Source of the DNA: Heterocephalus glaber
Lineage: Eukaryota > Chordata > Mammalia > Rodentia > Bathyergidae
Assembly (NCBI RefSeq): GCF_000247695.1
Contig: NW_004624732.1
Span: forward strand, 15,120,524-15,184,523
Length of the DNA stretch: 64,000 nucleotides
Direction: 5' to 3'
Under the pieces are notes generated by a model. It searched no databases and was not told the DNA's origin. It saw only the letters and a program-made list of their open reading frames with translations. Of this stretch, positions 54,822 to 64,000 are shown piece by piece (within the stretch, counting starts at the first letter, position 1; every line of letters begins with the position of its first letter). Both the position numbers and the translations under genes were made by a program.

Positions 54822-55347
54822 TGGTGGCCCAAGGAGATTTCACACAACCTGCCCAGCTTGAGTAGTGAGAGACCACACAGGAGCAAAGTCTTAGTTTAGA
54901 GAAAATAGAGTTTATTGCAGAATAGGAAAGATGGCCCCAAAGAGAGGGCCAAGTTGCTTGCAAGCACTTGAAATGGTTCTGCTTCTTTTGTCTTTCTTCT
55001 CCTTATTTACCCCACTTCCACCCTAGGCTATTCCAGTCCTCTTCTTTCATATATATGAATGAAGAGGGAAAGTTTGTTTGGGTCTGCTTAATTTTCCCAC
55101 CCTTCCTGCCTTTAGGGTACTCCACACCTTTTCTTTCTTTTTTTTTTTTTTGGTACCAGGGATCAAACTTGGGTCCTTACACTTCTGAGGCAGGCGGCAG
55201 AACCACTGAGCTAAATCCCCAGCCCTCCACACCTTTCTTTTGCATATGTAAAACCAAAAGTTTCTTTGTTTCCAGGGTGAAAAATTGGGCTCCCCTATCA
55301 GCCTACCTAAGACAACCTCCCCCACAGCTCATATCTTTCTGCCTACA
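54822..55347 (-). mobile_element. 3' LTR of class I endogenous retrovirus
   Basis: Read on the minus strand the LTR begins TGTAGGCAGAAAG at 55347, right after a polypurine tract (TTGAGGGGGGAT, complement of 55348-55359). It carries GCAATAAACTC (AATAAA, complement near 54910), typical of gammaretroviral R/U5, and ends GGGCCACCA near 54822. An ID SINE at 55138-55224 interrupts U3; without it the LTR is about 440 bp. The partner LTR would lie right of the window. Confidence 0.87.
55138..55224 (-). mobile_element. ID-like tRNA SINE inside the 3' LTR
   Basis: Reverse copy GGTACCAGGGATCAAACTTG to CTAAATCCCCAGCC. CTCCACACCTTT on both sides shows that it jumped into the provirus. Confidence 0.95.
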
Positions 55348-56756
55348 ATCCCCCCTCAAGAAATAGTAGCGCCCGATTCTTCAGAGTGTTGAACAATGAA
55401 GTTACCTGGCTACTTCTGCATGAGAGGATGCACTGCAGGGTAGGAGCAAAAATCCTTGCTCTCTGTTGTGGGTGGTTGGTCCAGGGCTCCCTGGAAGTAT
55501 TCTTTTGTTGGCACCAGCTGCTAGCCTTCAGTTTTCAAGGTCGTCTACAGGTTTATAGTTACTAGGTGGGAGGACACAAAATGTACAAAGAAGTTGAGCC
55601 AGAATACTAAAAAGAGAAAAAGAAGTTGAAACAAAAGTTGCACCAGGAGTAGCAGCAGCCAGGAGTGCAGATGCTACTGCACAGATTTTTGTAAGCCATG
55701 TAGCTGGTTAAGGATACTGTCGGTCCTTATTTCCATCTGACCCATTTTATTAATCCAGGAGCAACAAGAATGATTAGCTGCTGCACAAATGCCCCTGTCT
55801 CTAGCCAGCATTAGATCTAACACTGCCCAGTGGTAAGGCCAGAGAATCTAGAGAAGCAGGAGGTCTTGCAAGTTTGCCTGTTTGTTCAGCCATATTGCCC
55901 ACCATAGTAGACACATTGGCCATGGTGACAGCATTATAAATTGTTCCCTTTGTCAGGGCAACCAGAGAACCCGCTAAGGCTATCACCTCTGCCACCACTA
56001 GACCCACCGCCCTCTTTTGACATTCTCCTCCTTTTTGAATAGCGGTTTGATTCTGTTGGGGTTCATAGACCACCACATCACTTTTGGGTAGTAGGACATA
56101 TCCTACCAACCAAATCCCCTGCATGTGGATGTAGTCATAACAATGGGTGGCATATATCAGGGTGGAGCTGTAAGTTTGGAAAGATAACATTAGACCGTGC
56201 CCCCTTCCAGGCAAAGGAGTCTGGGGCTACAAGTCTCATGTGTGGTGGGGTTTAGGTTTAAAAATGTCAGTGTAGATACACTGCTGCCAGGAAAGAGTTT
56301 AAAGGGTTTTATGTCTGGTAAAAGCCCAGTGAGATAGGGGCTGTGACATTGGAGATCTCACTGTATCCGTTGTTGGAAGGCTTGATCATTCAGATCAAGA
56401 CCGCACTCTGGTGGTAGGTGGCAAGAACAGTTACACCATCCTGTGGCATCATAACAATCAGGACTGGCTTTACCCAACCGAGACAATCGGTAGGCACCTC
56501 AGTCTCTTACAACAGGTAAACTTAGCTGTGGGACACACGGATGGTTTGATTTCCTGAGGAAAGTGAAGTAAACATTTTCACTATCAGGCATTGTGGATTT
56601 CTACTGGGAGCTGATCGGACCCCCAACCACCTGACCAAGGGTACAGTGCCAGGATAACAAAAGACAAGACAAAATCTTTACTGCATCTAAAGGGGGCCCA
56701 GAAAGGTTGAAACTCTTATCAGGCTAAGACACTGTCTCCTGGAGTTTACCACTTTT

Positions 56757-56834
56757 GTTTTGGTACCAGGGATTGAACTTGGACCTTGCGCTTGCGAGGC
56801 AGGCACCGGAACCACTGAGCTAAATCCGCAGCCC
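56757..56834 (-). mobile_element. ID-like tRNA SINE in env
   Basis: Reverse copy GGTACCAGGGATTGAACTTG to CTAAATCCGCAGCCC, 15 bp from a second copy in the same orientation. Confidence 0.92.
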
Positions 56835-56849
56835 AAATAGTATTTTTAT

Positions 56850-56931
56850 TTTTGTTTCGGTACAGGGGATCGAACTCGGGTCCTTGCACTTGTGAGGCAG
56901 GCAGCGCAACCACTGAGCTAAATCCCCAGGC
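56850..56931 (-). mobile_element. ID-like tRNA SINE in env
   Basis: Reverse copy GGTACAGGGGATCGAACTC to CTAAATCCCCAGGCC. TTACCACTTTTGTTT before the pair and TTACCATTGTTT after it look like one duplication, so one SINE inserted into the tail of the other. Confidence 0.92.
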
Positions 56932-57851
56932 CTTACCATTGTTTATTGAACACACAGCTTCTTGAGGGGGTAAAGGGAGGTACAGGGAACAGTTGAGTGG
57001 AGAGCACTAACATGATCAGGTTCCTAGCGACAGAGGAACAAAACATTCTAGCAGGAACAGATCATTGATTAATGGGAAATTTGTTTTTTCCTATAGATTA
57101 ATTTTTGCTTCTGTAGAAGTTTTGTGTATGAATCTTGTTGCCCTTACCTGCAGTATTGTCTTGCCATCCATGATGTCACAGCCTTTCAGATCATTGAGAC
57201 CTCTGCTGTGACCAGCGGTGTGAGGAGTTGTTCCTTTTCCACATACCAACTCTGGTTCTTTGGGAAGCCATTGTGGGCTAATAGGCAGATTTAGACTTTT
57301 AATATGAGAAGACAATTTATAAATTTGTAGCTTGCTCAGGGTGGTCTCTATCAAGTTTTGAGGAATGGGGAACCAAGTCCCTGCCAGATTGATTTCCCAG
57401 ACCATTGTGTCTATTTGGATAATAAATGGGAGTGGAGGGGTGAAATTGGAAGCTCCACAAGCTATATTGGATTAGAGTAATTTAGAGGCATCTGTGTGGC
57501 ATGTGTGTGAGCCAGGGAGGTGGCTCATATCCATCTGCCCCTAACTCCTGTTGTAGCACATACCTCCTTAGTGAAGTTGTGTCCCTGTTATATAGCATAA
57601 GCTATTTGTATCTCTGTGTTAGAGAAATTGACCGCTAACCCTGTAACCTCTCTGCTAGAGAGAGCAGGAAGAAAAAGGAAGAACAGCCCAGACTTCATTT
57701 TTGGATACCAGGGGCCAATCTATTGACAGTAAAAATAACTGAAACCCCCCACAGAGCTGGTAGGTCAGAAAGCACCATTGAAGAACCAGCATTAGGAGCC
57801 CAAGAAAGAGATTAACCTGGAACAGGAGATGAGTTAAATAAAACTCCTCTG

Positions 57852-57940
57852 TCTCAGCTGGGGATTTGGCTCAGTGGTGCTGCCACCTGCCTCGCAAGTG
57901 CAAGGTCCTGAGTTTGATCCCCGGTACTAAGAAACAAAAC
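57852..57940 (+). mobile_element. ID-like tRNA SINE, member of an inverted pair
   Basis: AGCTGGGGATTTGGCTCAG start, GTTTGATCCCCGGTAC end. AACTCCTCTG at 57842-57851 and 57941-57950. The next SINE faces it tail to tail. Confidence 0.95.
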
Positions 57941-57952
57941 AACTCCTCTGAC

Positions 57953-58033
57953 TTTTTTTTTTACTGGGGATCGAACTTGGAACCTTGTGCTTGTGAGGCA
58001 GGCAGCGGAACCACTGAGCTAAATCCTTGGCCC
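57953..58033 (-). mobile_element. ID-like tRNA SINE, member of an inverted pair
   Basis: Reverse copy TTACTGGGGATCGAACTTG to CTAAATCCTTGGCCC, only about 12 bp from the tail of the plus-strand copy. Confidence 0.94.
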
Positions 58034-58045
58034 AGATATTCATAT

Positions 58046-58082
58046 GTTTTGGTACTGGGATCGAACTCAGGACCTTGCACTT
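58046..58082 (-). mobile_element. ID-like SINE, 5'-truncated fragment
   Basis: Only GGTACTGGGATCGAACTC and AGGACCTTGCAC (the 3' half on its own strand) remain; it is followed by TTCCTCTG, similar to the flank of the pair. Confidence 0.88.
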
Positions 58083-58334
58083 CCTCTGTCTTTTTGAAGA
58101 GCAGCATGAAGCCTTCCAGGGGTTCACAGGAGTAGGCTCTGTGATTGTTCTCTCCTTCCAGTGAGGGTTCTTTGGGACTCTACATCCTTTGTCCACGGTT
58201 TCAAGCGGGTGTGGTATATCCAGGAGTTTTGCCCAGTCACCTTAGTAGCAGAGTGAGTAGAAGGTATGACAGACAATGCCACCCCCCACACCCCCCACTG
58301 GTTTGAGGGAGAGATGGTAGGCAAGGTCTTGACT

Positions 58335-58352
58335 AGTATATATATATATAGT
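58335..58352. repeat. (AT)n microsatellite
   Basis: TATATATATATA with short flanking palindrome text 'gactagtata...gtcccaggactatata'. Confidence 0.85.
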
Positions 58353-58399
58353 CCCAGGACTATATAAAAGGATTCCCTCTTTTCTATGCTAGACTTCAG

Positions 58400-61300
58400 C
58401 CTTTTCTTGGAGGTTTTGTGCTACAGAAATGACATAAGATGGTACCTCAGTTTACAAAATTAATTTGTTTTATGATTCTGGAGAAGAAGGCCGTGGTTGT
58501 GTTTGTCACCAGATGTGGAGTTTGTGAATGGAAGCAAAATTTTGCTGAACAGTTTTGTTTGCAAGCTGAAGTGTTTGCAAACAGAAGCATTTATGAACTA
58601 AGGTGTTACTGTATTGTACCTAGGTGGCCACTTCAGACTCCAGTAAGAAGTCATTGGTGAAGAATAGCCTTCTGTACAGGGTCTCATAGGAGCTTAGTCC
58701 TGACTTTCGAGGGGTATTTCTCATTTTCAGGGGGGCAGTGGGTAGAAAGTGGTCCAGGGAAGCTCTGTCTCCTGAGTTAGCTTATGGAGGTGTTTTTTAG
58801 GACTTCATTTGCCCTCTCTACCTTGCCTGAGGACAAGTCTCCAGGCATAGTGTAAGTGATACCGTATGCCTGGAGTTGTGGAGACTCCCTGTGTTACTTT
58901 GGGCTTATAGGCCTTGGCATTGTGACTTTGGATTCCCTAAAGCAACAAAATCATCCTTATTCCTCCCCAGACTGAGGAATGATTTCATGAACCAAGCCTT
59001 GGACCACCGTACTTGCCTTTTCTGTCCTGCACAGGGAGGCCTCTACCTATCCTGTGAAAGTGTCTGTCTATACCAAGAGAAATTGAAAACTCTGGGCTCA
59101 GGACATATGAGTAAAATCTGTTTCCCAGTCTTCCCCTGGGTATGTTTCTGTTCTCTGGAGACCAGGAGGGGCCTGTTGATATGTTAAGGGGTTGTTTTTT
59201 GACAGGCCTCACATCCTTTGTCCCTTGGGCCAGTATCTCTCTGAGGCCCTTTTTGAGGAGCAGGGGACTAGCCATTTGTCAGGTTCCCTCCTTCTTGAGC
59301 TGGAAGGATTGGTGGAGGGTCTTTAGGATTTTTTCCATTGGCTGGCCTCAGGAAGGAGGAGCTTCCATTGTTTGGTTGGAACCAGCTGGAGGGTTAGTCC
59401 CTCTTGAGCACCTTTGTTGTCTCAGTGGAGAATTATTGAGGCTTGACATCATTTAAGGAATGTTCCCATAGTAAGGGCCCAGCAGTGTCCCAGGCTAGTG
59501 TTCTTGAGCTGCCAAGTCAGCGGTCCAGTTTCCTATATTAACCTCATTTCCTTTTTGATGTCCCTTGCGGTGTATTACTGCCCTCCTTGGGAAGATATAC
59601 TGCCCTTAAGAAATGGTCTGTCTCCTGGTAATACTGGATGGGGAATCTGAAGGCTATGAGGAAATGTCTGTCTTTCTAGATGGCTGCATGGACATGGAGG
59701 ACAAGGAAAGCATGTGTAGAATCAGTATATATATTGGCCCACTTTCCTTCACTAAGTTCCATTTCCTGGGTTAAGGCTATTAGCTGACAGCTGGGCACTG
59801 GTTCCAGCCAGGAGCGATGAACTCTCCATTGTCTGGGATTGGGTTGCTACTGCATATTGGGCCTTTTTAGTTCCATTTTCCACAGATGAGCTCCTATCTA
59901 TAGAGAATATTGTCTGGGTTTTCCCATGGAGAATCCCTCAATTCCTGCTTGCCGCATAGGTGTTAAGCAACACTTGTCCACAATTGTGTGTCCAGTCTTC
60001 TTGATGTTCTCCTGGGAGGAAGGTGGCAGGGTTAGTGGCAGGCAAGTCTTGACCTGGATGGCTTACCCCTCTGATAACTTGGCTTGTTGGTATTTTACCA
60101 GGTGACTGTTGGACAGCCAAAGGCTGCCTTGGAGGCCAGCACCCCTAAAACATGATGTGGAGAATACAGTCAAGTCATTGCCCACAGTTAGTTTGGTGGC
60201 CTTGGGGATCAGTAGAGCTATAGTGGCAACAAGCCTGAGGCAGTCCAGCCATTCCTTAAGTACCCAGTCTAATTTTTTTGCTTAGATACCCTACAGGTTG
60301 TTGCGCAGGCCCCTTAACTTGAGCTAGTATGTTGACTGCCACCTCCTTTCCATAACATATAAACTGAATGAGTGGCCAGTTGGCAAGCTCAGAGCAGGGG
60401 CTTGGAGAAGTGCCTGTTTCAGGGTCTTGAAGGGCATTGGCCCTCAGGGTCCCATTGTAAAAGATGAGCTCCTTATTTTGGGGCATCTTTGAGCATCTGG
60501 TATAGGGATCGGGCTATCTCCCTATAGCTGGGAGTCCATAGTTAGCAAACCTGGAGATTTCCAGAAACTCTCTTAACTGTTTTAAGGTCTTTGGAGGGGG
60601 AAACAAGGCTGTTGGCTCAATTCATTTCCTTCCCAGGGCTAGGATTCCATCTGAAGTGAATAACCCCAAATATTGTACTGAAAGCTGGCATGATTGGTGT
60701 CCTTGTTCCTGGACACTTTATAGCCACTCTGCACCAGGAGGTTGAGGAGGGCTTGGGTCCCCTGGTTACAGTCTTTTTCCATTGGGGCACAAACCAGGGG
60801 GCTTATCTATGTGCTGAAGAACTTTTACCTCTGGACAGGAGAAGTCAAGATTTCTGGAAAGAGCATGTCGGAACAGGTGAGGACTGTCATGAAACCCCTG
60901 GGGAAAGACCATCAGGTTAACTGAGAGGTTTGTGTGGAAGGCAGAGATACTGAGAATCTGGGTATATAGAGATACAGAAGAAAGGATCTTTTAAATCTAA
61001 ATCAAGAACCACTTAGAGTTCTCTGGTATCTGGGTCAACAAAGTATAAGAGTAAAGTACCATGGGGTGTAAAGAAATAACAGCCTGATTTATATGCCTGA
61101 AGTCCTGACCTAACTAACCTACAGTCTCCATTTATTTTTTATATCTCTAGGATCGGAGTATTGCAAGGGCTATTACATGGTATTGAAAGGCCCTGAGTCT
61201 TGAGATTTTCTGTGGTATGTCTTAGTTCCTCTCAGTCCTCTGGTTTCTTTTCTTTTTTTTTTTCTGTCCTCTGGTTTCAATGGGCATTGTCTCTGATATG

Positions 61301-61640
61301 GAAAAGAGATGGTGCCTTGAAGCCACATTTTTCTGGGGGAGTAGTAGTTGCCCATCTGATTTGTCCTCTCATGGCCTGAACCTTGGAGTTTGTTTTATTA
61401 GAGGAGTCCAATAGGAGGATGAAATTCTGACTGATAGCCATTAAGACATTTGATCTCATCCGGGCTAGCAAGTCTCTTCCCAATAAGGGAGTGGAACTCA
61501 CAGATGTTACTATGAGTAAAAGGTAATCTCCCCGACTACAGTTGCGGTGATAGGTAAAGTAAGAGGGAGATGGCATAGCAACAAAGGCCAGAGATAACTG
61601 CCAGTGTCCAGCACCCCCCCCCCCCCCAAATTCATCCTCT
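58400..61640 (-). pseudogene. Endogenous retrovirus pro-pol remnant
   Basis: On the minus strand: a protease active-site triad Asp-Thr-Gly (61608-61600), followed after a gap by PLLGRDLLARM (near 61.46 kb), the usual end of a gamma-type protease. Then come reverse transcriptase remains, where the catalytic box near 60817-60800 is reduced to His-Ile-Asp followed by a frame loss. An RNase H/connection segment reads QQPVGYLSKKI near 60.3 kb. The integrase core shows a first catalytic Asp in a W-x-T-D-F-T context (Asp at 59118-59116), with further integrase text to about 58.75 kb. Multiple stops and frameshifts make it non-functional. The PLLGRDLL and YLSKK motifs point to a gammaretrovirus-like (class I) element. 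Confidence 0.87.
61614..61627. repeat. C14 homopolymer in the pro region
   Basis: G14 on the coding strand of the provirus, a few bases upstream of the protease Asp-Thr-Gly; its length shifts the reading frame. Confidence 0.9.
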
Positions 61641-62161
61641 ACCAGTAGGATCACTTGGGCTCTTGAAGGGTTATGACTTGGGTAGTGGTTGCTCCACAGG
61701 AATGCTCCAAGCCCCCTCAGTCCTTTTGGACCATCACTGGGAGGTCTTTTGTGGCCCCTGACACCCTCAGCTCTGAGGACATGCTGCCTTCCAGTGACCA
61801 TCCTGCTCAAAAAGTGGACAAGGACAGGTCAGTGGTGTGGTGCATTTATTCCTTAATTGCCCTAGCTTTCCACACTGGTAACAGGCCTTATTAGAGAGAA
61901 TCCTCTTGGTGCTCTTTGTGTTGAGTTTTCCCAGCAATGCAGCTGCAAGTTAAGTGGCCTTTTCTCTGTCCCTACTGCCCTGTTTAGCCTCGTCCTCATC
62001 CTTGTGAAAGAAGGTTTTGGTAACATGTTTGAGAATATCATCTTAGAGAGTCTGAGCCTTTTTCTGCTACCTGGGCATGCCTAGGGATAAACTTATCCTT
62101 GAGTACAGTTTGGCCCCCCCAGGCACTCAGGTGACACATTGGTATGCTTAATTAGGGCCTA

Positions 62162-62556
62162 TGATGGCTTGAGTCTCTGTGTGCCCCCAAAGTCTCATGC
62201 AGTCATAGGTGGGGCTTTTCAGAGGGGGGTGTGATTACTGATGGTTTGGAATAGTTTTGGGTGTGGATAATGGGAAGGTGGCTACCCTGGGTGTGAGTGC
62301 TACTCACCCTAAGGCCATGTAGCCTGGCTAGAATATAAGGGACAGAAAGAGCACTGCTGTCATCCCTTACTGCTTGCTGCTTTTGCTGCCTTCTGCCCAC
62401 CATGAACTGTTTCTCCTCTGCAATGCACCTCTGCCACCCCACCCTACCTTGGAACCAACTATGGACTGAAACCTCTACAAACTGTGAGCTGCAATAAACC
62501 TTTCCTCTTTAACTTTGGGTTTTGGGTATTTTGTGTCAGCAGTGAGAAAAGTAACA
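62162..62556 (+). mobile_element. MaLR solo LTR inside the provirus gag
   Basis: About 395 bp, TGATGGCTTGAGTC to AAAGTAACA. It contains 'gcaataaacctttcctcttt' (poly(A) signal) and 'ctggctagaatataaggga'. It is opposite in orientation to the provirus. A clean 5-bp duplication was not found. Confidence 0.82.
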
Positions 62557-63202
62557 AAGATAAGGCTTCTTTCAGTCTTTCATAGAAATCACTAGGGCTC
62601 TCACCCTCTTTCTGTTTTATCAGAAAGCTCCTGGTAATTAACTAGTTTTTCTCTTGATATTCAGAGGCCCTCTGATGCGAATTACAAAATGCCCATGTCT
62701 TGCACATCCCCACTCAGAGCTGGGATCCCAATTTGGGACATCTTGGGACACTGGAGTGAAAGGGTCCTGTGGGTTACTTGGGCAAGATAGTCTTTATTCT
62801 CATATCTTTGGGCATTATCCTGTACCTTGTTTATCTCAGTGGTTATGAGAATTTGTTCCAGAATAAGGCATACATCTTCATGGGTGAGATCGTAATTCTT
62901 AGCCCATTCAGTAAGTACCTCAGTAAATTTACCTGATCCTTGGCAAACTTTCCTTTTTTATCTGTCTAAATTCCTTTAGGGGGAAGGGAATATAGGCCCG
63001 TTGGTTTTGACCCTGTTACCTGAAGGGGAAGCAAAGAGGCAGGGTCAGGGGCTGGGTTACCCAACCTTAGGGGCTTGCTAAATGCCTCCCCCCCCATAAG
63101 GGAGACATCCGGGCCCCTTTCCTGGGGTACAGGAGGATACTATTCAGGGGCTTATTTTCCTTACCCCCTTTTGCTCCATTGGTGTTCTCCTGTCCTTTTT
63201 CT

Positions 63203-63248
63203 TTTCTTTTGTCTTAAATTCTTTTATTGGTACATTTTAGGTATACCC
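63203..63248 (-). mobile_element. 46-bp retro-insertion with 14-bp TSD
   Basis: CCTGTCCTTTTTCT occurs at 63189-63202 and 63249-63262. The insert begins with T-rich sequence, that is a poly(A) tail read in reverse, so it is a very short reverse-transcribed end, probably of a LINE. Confidence 0.8.
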
Positions 63249-64000
63249 CCTGTCCTTTTTCTAGGAGTGGAGGCTAATTCCCTTGAGGCCCACTGGGCTT
63301 GGGAGTTTTCTTTTGTACCCCTCCCAGTGCCAGATCCCCTAGCAAGGCTGAGTCAGTTTTGCCTGTCTTACAAAGTATTTCATTATCCCTTAGGACAAAG
63401 AAAGCTGGACATAAGGAACCTCTAACCATTTCCTTTCCTTTTTACAAAGCAAATCTTGCTGTAGGGTGGTATTATAGTTTATAGTTCCCTCTGCTGGCCA
63501 AGTCTCGCCGTCTCCCAATAGATGCCCTATCCATACCTGGGTGCACTTTTTCTTCAGGGATTGAGGATCAGATCTCTCTCAGTGTATCTGCACTAGGGAG
63601 GCTGCCCAAATTTCCCATCTGAAACATGTACACAAAAAAGGTGGGAGGCATGAGAGTGGCCCTGTCATACCTGTCGCACAACCTCCTTTCCTAGCCTCTG
63701 TGCTCATGGCAACACCAGAGGAAGACTAACTTCCCTTCCTTCTGCTGGCAGCAGCAGCAGCAACATATTGTGCCTTACTATCCCCAAGACAGTGCCAGAG
63801 TTTTTATGGGGGGCCTTCTTTCCTCTTATCTCCTTTTGTTCATGGCTGCAGTAGGGTACCCCCACCACACAGCCGCAGGGGGAAGCCTATTCCCTTTAGC
63901 CTACTGGCAGCAGCCTCGAGGTGCCCTAGTGACTGTGAGAGGGAGTAGAAGGAGGTTCCACCATCTGGAACAGCCTCTGAGGTCTTGGTGAGGAGGTCCT

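Larger units (their letters stand above)
55361..58300 (-). pseudogene. Endogenous retrovirus env remnant
   Basis: On the minus strand, between pol and the 3' LTR, lies an eroded envelope gene. A 137-codon open segment (56214-55801) covers the region upstream of and including a hydrophobic stretch (GLVVAEVIALAGSLVAL) that resembles a transmembrane-subunit fusion region and the following coiled segment. Immediately after it, in another frame, a CX6CC motif is readable at 55787-55761, the disulfide motif of gamma-type transmembrane subunits. An earlier 104-codon open segment lies at 57405-57091. Stops and frameshifts separate these, and four SINE insertions break the region, so no functional protein is possible. 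The pol/env boundary is approximate. Confidence 0.78.
53238..64000 (+). other. PLEKHB2: PLEKHB2 intron after the start-codon exon (partial)
   Basis: No further PH-domain exon (expected to begin with the rest of Ser-Thr-Ile-Leu-Lys) is visible to the right edge, so this intron exceeds 10.7 kb. Most of it is an antisense endogenous retrovirus. I recognise nothing at 53.24-53.74 and 54.27-54.8 kb. Confidence 0.8.
61740..64000 (-). pseudogene. Endogenous retrovirus gag remnant (partial)
   Basis: On the minus strand, two nucleocapsid zinc-knuckle relics are in one frame, 7 residues apart. CYQCGKLGQLRNKC (61883-61842) has Gln where the metal-binding His should be. CPLFEQDGHWKAAC (61820-61779) has Phe in place of the second Cys. 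Further upstream, around 62.57-62.62 kb, 'agccctagtgatttctatga' encodes SPSDFYE-like text of the capsid major homology region. Capsid-like reading continues from 62.65 to about 63.0 kb. A MaLR LTR (62162-62556) and a 46-bp retro-insertion (63203-63248) interrupt it. The matrix end and 5' LTR lie outside the window. Confidence 0.78.

Noticed and set aside
55801..56214. 137-codon minus-strand frame as a functional domesticated envelope
   Set aside because: It ends before the CX6CC motif, which lies in another frame, and lacks a signal peptide and membrane anchor; it is a fragment of decayed env.
605..58082. Recurring peptide text like GSN(S/L)GPCACEAGGGTTELNP in many frames
   Set aside because: It is the translation of ID-like SINE copies, not a protein repeat family.
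61277..61810. 177-codon minus-strand frame as a working protease
   Set aside because: The active-site Asp-Thr-Gly is out of this frame because of the G14 tract, and surrounding gag and pol are broken.

Overview
This window is nuclear DNA from a placental mammal, most likely a non-murid rodent. It contains interrupted vertebrate genes with standard splice signals, two CpG-island promoters, B1-type (7SL-derived) SINEs, rodent-style MaLR LTRs, old LINE-1 remnants and about forty copies of a tRNA-derived, ID-like SINE. That SINE begins GGGGCCGGGGATTTAGCTCAG and ends CGATCCCCGGTACC plus an A tail. It is not the ordinary murid ID/BC1 sequence. From memory I lean towards a castorimorph such as beaver, but the sequence alone does not prove the species.

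Two protein-coding genes point away from each other. FAM168B (myelin-associated neurite-outgrowth inhibitor) is on the minus strand. Its CpG-island first exon lies near 28.84-29.1 kb, the start-codon exon at 20538-20618 and the next coding exon at 8843-8926; the rest of the gene lies left of the window. PLEKHB2 (evectin-2) is on the plus strand. Its CpG-island first exon ends at 41951, the start-codon exon is 53193-53237, and the PH-domain exons lie right of the window. About 12.7 kb of repeat-rich DNA separates the two promoters. The PLEKHB2 promoter is abutted upstream by an ancient LINE-1.

Region by region: 1-8.8 kb is FAM168B intron with an old L1 (5.8-7.6 kb) and many SINEs. 8.9-20.5 kb is intron carrying a CABLES2 retrocopy (12.16 to about 15.7 kb, with a 298-codon ORF still open), an MLT1-like LTR, a MER20-like hAT element and a second, OC1-like hAT element. 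20.6-28.8 kb is intron 1 with a LINE-1 3' end and a truncated U6 fragment. 29.1-41.8 kb is intergenic, with MaLR LTRs and a solo LTR (39204-39682) bounded by perfect 6-bp target duplications. 42-53 kb is PLEKHB2 intron 1, with an 86-bp hAT element bearing a perfect 8-bp duplication and a 5S rRNA pseudogene. From 54.8 kb to the right edge a decayed gammaretrovirus-like (class I) provirus lies antisense inside PLEKHB2 intron 2. Its order on the minus strand is gag (>64 to 61.8 kb), protease/pol (61.6-58.4 kb), env (58.3-55.4 kb) and 3' LTR (54.8-55.35 kb), and it is broken by SINEs and a MaLR LTR.

I see no CRISPR array, operon, prophage or other bacterial system, and no convincing undescribed functional system. 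The most useful leads are the CABLES2 retrocopy ORF, the two hAT elements with related ends, the non-standard ID SINE family and its tail-to-tail pair in PLEKHB2 intron 2, and the provirus with a readable protease active site and two degenerate zinc knuckles. Family names for repeats come from memory of consensus sequences and were not searched.
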